Assembly (NCBI RefSeq): GCF_018437505.1 | Contig: NZ_CP072467.1 | Span: forward strand, 4,116,010 to 4,180,009 | Direction of reading: 5' to 3' | DNA length: 64,000 nt | Source: Spiractinospora alimapuensis | GTDB lineage: Bacteria > Actinomycetota > Actinomycetes > Streptosporangiales > Streptosporangiaceae | Part shown: one piece after another, positions 57,713-64,000 of the stretch | Layout: every line of letters starts with the position of its first letter | Position numbering within the stretch: position 1 is the stretch's first letter | Made by a program: the position numbers and the translations under genes | The notes under the pieces: model-generated | Seen by the model: the letters and a program-made list of their open reading frames with translations, nothing else | Told to the model about the DNA's origin: nothing | The model's database searches: none

Positions 57713-58798
57713 TCAGTCGCCGACGGTCCAGGTGTCCCCACTACCGAGGAGACCGGCGAGGTCCCCCGCACCGCGCTGATCAACGGCGGCGTCCACCTGA
57801 CGGTTCATCTCCCCGTCGTAGGTGGGGCGCTGGACGTCGCGGAACACCCCGATCGGCACGTGCTGGAACGCCGGGTAGTCCAGGCGGGACAGGGCGAAGG
57901 CGTAGTCCGAGGAGTCCCGGTGCGCGTCGTGACGAACGACGCGCTCGGCACCCACCGTGGACAGATCCTCCATGGAGAGTTCGCCGTACTCGCCGAGCAC
58001 CACGCCACGGTCCTCACCGATGGTGAGGGGCTCGCCGTGCTCCATGCGCAGCAGCCGGACGTCCCGCTCGGCGGAGTCCTTCAGCGGCTGGAACGCGTCG
58101 TCGTTGAAGATCGGGCAGTTCTGGTAGATCTCCACGAACGACGCCCCCGGGTGGTCGGCCGCGGCGCGCAGCACGCTCGTGAGGTGCTTGCGGTCGGAGT
58201 CGACGGTCCGCGCGACGAAGCTGGCCTCTGCGCCCAGCGCCAGCGACACCGGGTTGAACGGCGTGTCCAGCGACCCCATGGGTGAGGACTTGGTGACCAT
58301 GCCCGGCTCGGACGTGGGCGAGTACTGGCCCTTCGTCAGCCCGTAGATCCGGTTGTTGAACAACAGGATGTTGACGTTGACGTTGCGGCGCAGCGCGTGG
58401 ATCAGGTGGTTGCCACCGATGGAGAGTCCGTCGCCGTCACCGGTGATGACCCAGACGGACAGGTCCGGACGGCTCGCGGCGAGGCCGGTCGCGATCGCGG
58501 GGGCGCGGCCGTGGATCGAGTGCATGCCGTAGGTGCTCAGGTAGTACGGGAACCGGGAGGAGCACCCGATGCCGGAGACGATGACGATGTTCTCGCGGGG
58601 CACCCCCAACTCCGGCAGGAAGCTCTGGAACGCGGCGAGGATCGCGTAGTCACCGCAGCCGGGGCACCAGCGCACCTCCTGGTCGGACTTGAAGTCCTTG
58701 GCCTTGAACTGCGTCTCGGTGCTCGGGACCAGGGCCAAACCGCCGAACCTCGGCTGGTCGCCATCGCTTCCCTGGGCGTGCCCGTTCTCACTCGACAC
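57713..58798 (-). CDS. korB: 2-oxoglutarate:ferredoxin oxidoreductase, beta subunit
   Basis: 361 residues; TPP-binding subunit of the CoA-dependent ferredoxin-linked 2-oxoglutarate dehydrogenase used in the TCA cycle of many actinobacteria. Fe-S and TPP features: RWCPGCGDYAIL, SGIGCSSRFPYY, VWVITGDGDGLSIGGNHLIHALRRN and NNRIYGLTKGQYSPTS. It overlaps korA by 11 nt and is read after it. Confidence 0.95.
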   Translation of the reverse strand: MSSENGHAQGSDGDQPRFGGLALVPSTETQFKAKDFKSDQEVRWCPGCGDYAILAAFQSFLPELGVPRENIVIVSGIGCSSRFPYYLSTYGMHSIHGRAPAIATGLAASRPDLSVWVITGDGDGLSIGGNHLIHALRRNVNVNILLFNNRIYGLTKGQYSPTSEPGMVTKSSPMGSLDTPFNPVSLALGAEASFVARTVDSDRKHLTSVLRAAADHPGASFVEIYQNCPIFNDDAFQPLKDSAERDVRLLRMEHGEPLTIGEDRGVVLGEYGELSMEDLSTVGAERVVRHDAHRDSSDYAFALSRLDYPAFQHVPIGVFRDVQRPTYDGEMNRQVDAAVDQRGAGDLAGLLGSGDTWTVGD

Positions 58799-60641
58799 GG
58801 TCGATAACCTCCTGCACCACGCCCGCGAGCTCCTCGGCCTTGAACGGGAGCCCGTGAACCTTCGTGTAGCTGACGATGTCGACCAGGTACTTGTCGCGCA
58901 GCAGCGACGACAGTTGGCCGAGGTTGATCTCTGGGACGATCACGCGGTCATAGCGGGCGAGTACCTCGCCCGTGTTGGCCGGGAAGGGGTTCAGGTGTCG
59001 CAGGTGCGCCTGGGCCACCGATCCGCCCGCGCGCCGGACCCGGCGCACGCCCGCGGTGATGGATCCGTACGTCCCGCCCCAGCCGAGGACGAGAACCCGG
59101 GCGTCACCGGAGGGGTCGTCGACCTCCAACGGGTCGACGTCGCCGGCGATCCGGTCGATCTTGGCCTGACGCGTACGTACCATCAGGTCGTGGTTCGTGG
59201 GGCTGTAGGAGATGTTCCCCGACCCGTCGCTCTTCTCGATCCCACCGAGTCGGTGCTCCAGTCCGGGGGTCCCGGGAACCGCCCACGGCCGCGCGAGCGT
59301 CTCGGGGTCACGCGAGTAGGGCAGGAACTCCCCGTCGCCCTCCTGGGGAGCTTCCGCGATGTTCGGGTGGATCACCGGCAGCCCGGCGACGTCGGGGATC
59401 TGCCAGGGCTCCGAGCCGTTGGCGAGGTAACCGTCGGAGAGGATCACGACCGGCGTCCGGTAGACGGTGGCGAGGCGCGCCGCCTCGATGGCGGCGTCGA
59501 AGCAGTCGGCGGGCGACCGCGGCGCGACCACCGGCAGCGGCGACTCACCGTTGCGGCCGTGGATCGCCATCAGCAGGTCGGCCTGTTCCGTCTTCGTCGG
59601 CATCCCGGTGCTCGGGCCCGCGCGCTGGACGTCCACGACGAGCAGCGGGAGCTCCATCATCACCGCGAGACCCATGGTCTCCGCCTTGAGCACCATCCCC
59701 GGGCCCGAGGTGGTCGTCACCCCCAGCGACCCACCGAAGGAGGCGCCGAGCGCGGCGCCCACCCCGGCGATCTCGTCCTCCGCCTGGAACGTCCGCACCC
59801 CGAAGCGCTTGTGCTTGGAGAGCTCGTGCAGGATGTCCGACGCCGGGGTGATCGGGTAGGAGCCGAGGAACAGCGACAGCCCCGACAGCCGCGAGGCGGC
59901 GATCAGTCCGTATGACAGCGCGAGGTTCCCGGTGATGTTGCGGTACAGGCCGGGGGGCAGGGTGGCCGGCTGGACCTCGTAGGAGACCACGAAGTCCTCG
60001 GTGGTCTCCCCGAAGTTCCATCCGGCGTGGAACGCGGCGAGGTTCGCCGCCAGGATGTCCGGCTTCGAGGCGAACTTGGCCTTCAGGAACCCCTCGGTGC
60101 CCTCGGTCGGACGGTTGTACATCCACGACAGGAGCCCCAGCGCGAACATGTTCTTCGACCGTTCGGCGTCCTTCTTGGACAGTGTGTGGTCCTCGAGCGC
60201 CTTGACCGTCATCGACGTCATCGGCACCGCGTTCACCTTGTAGCCGCCGAGGCTGCCGTCGTCCACGGGGCTCGCCTGGTAGCCGACCTTCTGCAGGTTC
60301 CGGCGGGTGAACTCGTCAGTGTTGATGATGATGTGCGCGCCGCGCGGCAGGTCCTCGAGGTTGGCCTTCAGCGCCGCGGGGTTCATGGCGACCAGGACGT
60401 TGGGGGCGTCGCCCGGCGTCACGATGTCGTGGTCGGCGAAGTGGAGCTGGAAGCTGGACACCCCGGGCAGGGTGCCCGCGGGGGCGCGGATCTCCGCGGG
60501 GAAGTTGGGCAGGGTCGACAGGTCGTTACCGAACGACGCCGTTTCCTGGGTGAATCGGTCGCCGGTCAACTGCATCCCGTCGCCGGAGTCCCCGGCGAAT
60601 CGAATGATGACGCGATCGAGTTGCTGGACCTCTTTGGCCAC
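58788..60641 (-). CDS. korA: 2-oxoglutarate:ferredoxin oxidoreductase, alpha subunit
   Basis: 617 residues, fused gamma-alpha type. The gamma domain opens with VIIRFAGDSGDGMQLTGDRF; the alpha part has SYPITPASDILHELS, TTSGPGMVLKAETMGLAVMMELPLLVVDVQRAGPSTGMPTKTEQADL and FVIVPEINLGQL-type end (RVIVPEINLGQLSSLLR). The frame runs to 60776, but GTG 60641 (VAKEVQQLDRVII) is the usual start, with AGGAGG 12 nt upstream. No promoter of note was recognised in 60642-60824. Confidence 0.95.
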   Translation of the reverse strand: MAKEVQQLDRVIIRFAGDSGDGMQLTGDRFTQETASFGNDLSTLPNFPAEIRAPAGTLPGVSSFQLHFADHDIVTPGDAPNVLVAMNPAALKANLEDLPRGAHIIINTDEFTRRNLQKVGYQASPVDDGSLGGYKVNAVPMTSMTVKALEDHTLSKKDAERSKNMFALGLLSWMYNRPTEGTEGFLKAKFASKPDILAANLAAFHAGWNFGETTEDFVVSYEVQPATLPPGLYRNITGNLALSYGLIAASRLSGLSLFLGSYPITPASDILHELSKHKRFGVRTFQAEDEIAGVGAALGASFGGSLGVTTTSGPGMVLKAETMGLAVMMELPLLVVDVQRAGPSTGMPTKTEQADLLMAIHGRNGESPLPVVAPRSPADCFDAAIEAARLATVYRTPVVILSDGYLANGSEPWQIPDVAGLPVIHPNIAEAPQEGDGEFLPYSRDPETLARPWAVPGTPGLEHRLGGIEKSDGSGNISYSPTNHDLMVRTRQAKIDRIAGDVDPLEVDDPSGDARVLVLGWGGTYGSITAGVRRVRRAGGSVAQAHLRHLNPFPANTGEVLARYDRVIVPEINLGQLSSLLRDKYLVDIVSYTKVHGLPFKAEELAGVVQEVIDRVE

Positions 60642-60824
60642 TGAGATCGTCGACCTCCTGAAGTTGCCGGTGCGACTGTGGCGCCGGTCTGCGCCCATCA
60701 CCTCGGCTTCGTGGCGGCGGGTGGTGGGGGCGCTGATGCTCGTTCTGGCGGGACGGGACTGTCGTAGCGGGACCAACGTCCGGCGAGGGACGCCGTGATC
60801 ATCAGCCTCGCGATCGGTTTCAGC

Positions 60825-60968
60825 CTAGGCCGTGGGCGCGGCGGCTCGGCCGCGGATACCGCACCGACACAGCGCGCTCCGGGTGCGCATGAGGTCGACG
60901 TAGGGCCGACCCACCAGCGTTGCCGCGCGAGCGCCCCGCAACGCCGTCCACATCAGAGCCACAGCCAT
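60825..60968 (-). CDS. Candidate 47-residue leaderless small protein
   Basis: 47 residues, Arg-rich with a short hydrophobic start: MAVALMWTALRGARAATLV then GRPYVDLMRTRSALCRC. The start ATG is preceded by TATAGT exactly 6 nt upstream (minus strand), the classical leaderless layout. Similar short proteins with a GRPYV-L-R pattern seem to occur in actinobacteria, but I cannot confirm the family. Too short for certainty. Confidence 0.42.
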   Translation of the reverse strand: MAVALMWTALRGARAATLVGRPYVDLMRTRSALCRCGIRGRAAAPTA

Positions 60969-61151
60969 AGTTGCACTATAGGTGATGGATGCATCGTCGG
61001 CGGGGCCCGGGGATCGGCCACCACCCGTGGGCGCCTTCACCGTGGAGACGCCCACGCTGGCCCCACGGTGACCAGGAGCCGGGGTCCGGCTCGTCCGCCA
61101 CTGTGCCAGAGATCACGGTTGGTTCCGGCGTCGCCCCGTAGGCCCGGGAAC

Positions 61152-61180
61152 CTGGTGCGTCGCACAGGAGTCGAACCTGC
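61152..61180 (-). other. tRNA 3'-end-like fragment
   Basis: Read on the minus strand, GGCAGGTTCGACTCCTGTG is a T-arm with a perfect B-box (GGTTCGANNCC), then GCGACGCACCA resembles an acceptor strand plus CCA. The 5' half of a tRNA is absent: no matching GCGTCGC acceptor, D-arm or anticodon arm in the preceding 80 nt. It may be a relic of an integration site or a chance match. The rest of 60969-61288 holds no other feature. Confidence 0.35.
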
Positions 61181-61288
61181 CACATGTCGCCACGGGGAAC
61201 ACTGGTGACGGGTTCGGACGTTTGTCTTCCGAGGCGTCTGGGAGGCGGACCCGGAACCACGTGCGAGGAGAGGGGGCAGTGACGCGAC

Positions 61289-62146
61289 GTGTGCGGTAAC
61301 GCGATCCGTTCGATCGGACTTCTCGTCGGCATCGCCGCCCTGATCCTGCTGGTCGGAACGACCGTGGGGGGACTGATCGGCCTCGCGGTCGGCTCCCTGG
61401 TGCTGGTCGCGGTCGTGGCGTTGGGGTTCACCATGAGCGAGCGCCTGGCGATCCGCGCCGTGGGGGCCCGCCCCGTGAGCGAGATCCAGTACCCGAGGCT
61501 CTACCACGTGGTGCGCGAACTGGCCACGGACGCCCGCCAGCCGGTCCCTCGGATCTTCCTCGCCCCACTGTCGACACCCTCGGCGTTCGCGGTGGGCCGC
61601 AGCCCCCGCCGGGCGGGGGTCTGTGTGACGGCGGGGCTGCTTCGGCGGCTCAACGAGCGCGAGCTGCGTGGGGTGCTCGCGCACGAACTCTCCCACGTGT
61701 ACCACCGGGACGCCCTGATCTCCTCGATCACGATCACCGTGGCCACTCTCATCACCTGGGTCGCCAACCTGGCGTGGCTGCTCCCGCTGGGGGAGACCGA
61801 GGACGACGAGGGCCTGCAGGTCCTCGACGCACTCATCTTCCTGCTGGTGGGCCCGTTCGCGGCGCTCGCCGTGCGCGCCGGGGTGAGCCGGCGGCGGGAG
61901 TACCGAGCCGACGAGACCGCCGCGCACCTGACCGGGGACCCCGAGGGGCTCGCCGAGGCACTCCGCAAGATCGACGCCGGGATCAAGGAACACCCCGCCC
62001 CACCCCAGCGTGCCCTCCTGGCCACCAGCCACGTGATGATCGCGCACCCCTGCGCCCAGCGGGGGATGGGGCGTCTCTTCTCCGCGCACCCGCCGATCGA
62101 GGAGCGCATCCGGCGGCTCCGCGCGATGGACGATTTCCGACTCTGA
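61289..62146 (+). CDS. htpX: M48 family metallopeptidase HtpX
   Basis: 285-residue membrane zinc protease involved in quality control of membrane proteins. Two N-terminal membrane segments (about 8-27 and 30-48), zinc motif AHELSHVYHRD (HEXXH), two further segments, then RRREYRADETAAHLTGDPEGLAEAL with the third ligand Glu, and FSAHPPIEERIRRL. GTG 61289 with GAGGAGAGGGGG about 12 nt upstream. Convergent with the TRAP permease. Confidence 0.95.
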   Translation: MCGNAIRSIGLLVGIAALILLVGTTVGGLIGLAVGSLVLVAVVALGFTMSERLAIRAVGARPVSEIQYPRLYHVVRELATDARQPVPRIFLAPLSTPSAFAVGRSPRRAGVCVTAGLLRRLNERELRGVLAHELSHVYHRDALISSITITVATLITWVANLAWLLPLGETEDDEGLQVLDALIFLLVGPFAALAVRAGVSRRREYRADETAAHLTGDPEGLAEALRKIDAGIKEHPAPPQRALLATSHVMIAHPCAQRGMGRLFSAHPPIEERIRRLRAMDDFRL

Positions 62147-62300
62147 CCCGGACACTCGCCACCGGGGCACGGACATGGGCCCGAACCAGCCACCCCACGA
62201 CCGGCCAACCGTGTGGCCTCCCAGCGCGGCCCCTCTCGCCGGTGCCGCCGCGACGCGGGTGGCCGCCGGTGGCCACGGCCCGCCGGAGACGGGGTACACA

Positions 62301-62344
62301 GACGGGGGCCGGACGCCAGTCTGAGCTGGTGTCCGGCCCCCGTC
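62301..62344. terminator. Bidirectional terminator between htpX and the TRAP permease
   Basis: 19-bp stem GACGGGGGCCGGACGCCAG / CTGGTGTCCGGCCCCCGTC with one G-T pair and a 6-nt loop, placed between the convergent genes. Confidence 0.8.
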
Positions 62345-62367
62345 GTCTCTCCGTCCGCGGGGGGCGA

Positions 62368-64000
62368 CTACACGTCGGTCGTCACCTTGGTGTCGCGCAT
62401 CCTCGCCTGCACTTGGCCGAAGATGATGGCCGCGACGACGATCGCCACTCCGATCAACGAGACCCAGCTCGGGTAGACGAGCAACAAACCACCGCCGACC
62501 AACAACAACCGCTGCAACAGGGAGTCCCCGTCCTTGCGGAAGCCGATCAGGCCGGCGGCTATCGCGCCGATCCCGATCACCGCCGTCGCGAGCGCCGGTA
62601 CGAAGCCCGCCAAAGTGACGTCGATCAGGAGCAGCTCCGGTTCGATCACGAACATGAACGGGACGATGAACGCCGCGATCGCGAGCTTGAACGCCGTCAC
62701 TCCGGTCTTCATCGGATTGGATCGGGCCAGGCCCGACGCGGCGTACGCCGCCAGACACACGGGCGGAGTGATGTCGGCGACGATGCCGAAGTAGAAGACG
62801 AACATGTGGGCGGCGATCAGCGGGACGCCGAACTCCACCAGGATCGGTGCGGCCACGGTCGCGGTGACCACGTAGTTCGCCGTGGTCGGCAGGCCCATGC
62901 CGAGGACGAGGCACGCGAGTGCCGTGAGCAGCAGGATCAGGAAGAACTGGCCCTGCGCGAGGTCCAGGATGCCTCCGGCAAGCTTCCCGCCGAGCCCAGT
63001 GGTGGTGACCGTGCCGGCGATGATGCCCGCGGTGGCGCAGGCGGAGATGACCGGCAGGGCGGCCCGGGCGCCGTTCTCCATGAGACGGCCGAGCTCGGGC
63101 AGCGACATCCGGGTGTCCCGGCGGAAGAGGCTGACGACCAGTGCCGTCAGGATGCCGAACAGCGCGGCGTTGGCCGGGGAGCGGCCGGCGAGCAGCAGGC
63201 CGAGGATCACGACGAGCGGTGCGACCAGGTAGAACCGCGGCAGGAGCGCCGCGAAACGCGGCAGCATGTCCTTGGGTGAGCCGTGGACGCCGGTGCGCCG
63301 CGCCTCGAAGTGAACACTGAAGAAGAGACCGAGATAGTAGAGGGCGACGGGGATGACGGCGATCAGGATGATGTCGCTGTAGGGGACGCTCGTGTACTCC
63401 GCCATGATGAACGCCGCCGCGCCCATGACCGGCGGAACGAGCTGGCCCCCCGTGGAGGCCGTGGCCTCGACGGCACCGGCGAACTGGGGCCGGAAGCCGG
63501 CGCGTTTCATCATCGGGATGGTGAACGAACCCGAGGCGACGGTGTTGGCCACCGAGCTTCCGGACACCATGCCCTGGAGCCCGCTGGCGACGACGGCGGC
63601 CTTCGCCGTTCCCCCGGTGAATCGCCCGGTCGCGGCGAACGCGAGGTCGTTGAAGAACTGACCGATGTTCGTCTTGACGAGGATGACGCCGAAGAACAGG
63701 AAGAGGAAGATGAACGTCGACGAGACCTGGATCGGGGTGCCGAAGATCGAGCGCGAGGTGTAGTAGGACTCCGTGGCCAGTTGACGGAGGTCCAGCCCCG
63801 CGTGTCCGAAGACGGGGATGTAGGAGCCGAAGTAGCCGTAGGCCAGTGCCGCGCCCGCGATGACCACGATGGGCACGCCCACGCAGCGGCGGGTGGCCTC
63901 GAGGATGAGCAGGATGCCGGCCACGGCGATGCCGAAGTCGTAGTCGGTGAACCCGAAGATCACCGTCTCGGTGGTGAGACGTTCGTAGTTACTGACGATG
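62368..64000 (-). CDS. TRAP transporter fused permease, TAXI type (5' end missing)
   Basis: Sodium- or proton-driven uptake permease with fused 4TM and 12TM subunits (DctQM-like, DUF3394-type C-terminus). At least 544 residues here and the frame continues past 64000. Family blocks: QGMVSGSSVANTVASGSFTIPMMKRAGF, VEATASTGGQLVPPVMGAAAFIMAEYT, LGMGLPTTANYVVTATVAAPIL and ADITPPVCLAAYAASGLA. Substrate unknown; dicarboxylates or amino acids are usual for TAXI systems. Its binding protein should lie just beyond the right edge. Confidence 0.93.
   Translation of the reverse strand, partial: IVSNYERLTTETVIFGFTDYDFGIAVAGILLILEATRRCVGVPIVVIAGAALAYGYFGSYIPVFGHAGLDLRQLATESYYTSRSIFGTPIQVSSTFIFLFLFFGVILVKTNIGQFFNDLAFAATGRFTGGTAKAAVVASGLQGMVSGSSVANTVASGSFTIPMMKRAGFRPQFAGAVEATASTGGQLVPPVMGAAAFIMAEYTSVPYSDIILIAVIPVALYYLGLFFSVHFEARRTGVHGSPKDMLPRFAALLPRFYLVAPLVVILGLLLAGRSPANAALFGILTALVVSLFRRDTRMSLPELGRLMENGARAALPVISACATAGIIAGTVTTTGLGGKLAGGILDLAQGQFFLILLLTALACLVLGMGLPTTANYVVTATVAAPILVEFGVPLIAAHMFVFYFGIVADITPPVCLAAYAASGLARSNPMKTGVTAFKLAIAAFIVPFMFVIEPELLLIDVTLAGFVPALATAVIGIGAIAAGLIGFRKDGDSLLQRLLLVGGGLLLVYPSWVSLIGVAIVVAAIIFGQVQARMRDTKVTTDV

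Noticed and set aside
61120-61200. Complete tRNA gene
   Set aside because: Only the T-arm and acceptor 3' strand can be found; the 5' acceptor, D-arm and anticodon arm are absent.
61037-62914. 625-codon minus-strand frame opposite htpX
   Set aside because: Covers htpX and part of the TRAP gene in another frame; no recognisable protein.

Overview
The window is a 64 kb piece of high-GC actinobacterial chromosome. Gene content (chaplin, BldC, Lsr2, ClpC, fused fol operon, 14-gene nuo operon, KorAB) and dense packing with GTG/TTG starts and 4-nt stop/start overlaps point to a mycelial actinomycete. My best guess is a Nocardiopsaceae-like member of the Streptosporangiales; that placement is inference from gene order and content, not from a marker-gene comparison. 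Almost everything is chromosomal core. I see no prophage, insertion sequence, CRISPR array, rRNA gene or intact tRNA gene.

Layout. 1-7610: 3' end of ftsH, then folE-folP-(NTF2-like)-folB-folK-DUF3180 and two membrane PH-domain genes, one head-to-tail run for folate synthesis followed by envelope proteins. 7611-8290: a chaplin behind an AT-rich promoter with an operator-like dyad. 8353-11324: DUF2520 oxidoreductase, panC, and coaX with an unusual insertion (pantothenate/CoA supply). 11325-16960: small regulators (LuxR-type HTH, GNAT), a small membrane protein, the nucleoid protein Lsr2 and the ClpC unfoldase, with a ClgR-like box ahead of clpC. 16995-21832: DUF3105 protein, mutY, an acidic surface protein, radA and a methyltransferase. 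21891-27943: sugar-phosphate isomerase, ABC exporter pair, proC, an HDAC-like deacetylase, a phosphatase-family protein and a BdtA-like mini-regulator.

27944-29080 is a gene-free stretch of 1.1 kb filled with consecutive hairpins, at the place where the tiny ribosomal protein bS22 gene is expected. 29081-33196: system II cytochrome c biogenesis (ResA-like, CcdA, ResB, CcsB). 33377-33982: PLDc_N membrane protein and bldC on the minus strand. 34270-36989: DUF4229, menG and menJ (menaquinone synthesis and tail saturation). 37027-53084: nuoA to nuoN, complete and in canonical order. A perfect Rex operator sits just downstream of the presumed promoter of menJ-nuo. 53321-57551: polyprenyl diphosphate synthase, msrA, an HTH protein, two small minus-strand genes (one with a prion-like Gln/Tyr/Gly tail) and a PAP2 phosphatase. 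57713-60641: korAB. 60825-64000: a 47-residue candidate leaderless gene, a tRNA 3'-end-like fragment, htpX, and a TRAP permease cut by the window end.

Taken together, the central 25 kb is a respiratory block: cytochrome c maturation, menaquinone methylation and reduction, complex I, and a polyprenyl synthase that may supply the quinone side chain. The Rex site gives a direct NADH-responsive switch for that block. The most unusual structure is the hairpin array at about 28141-28936.
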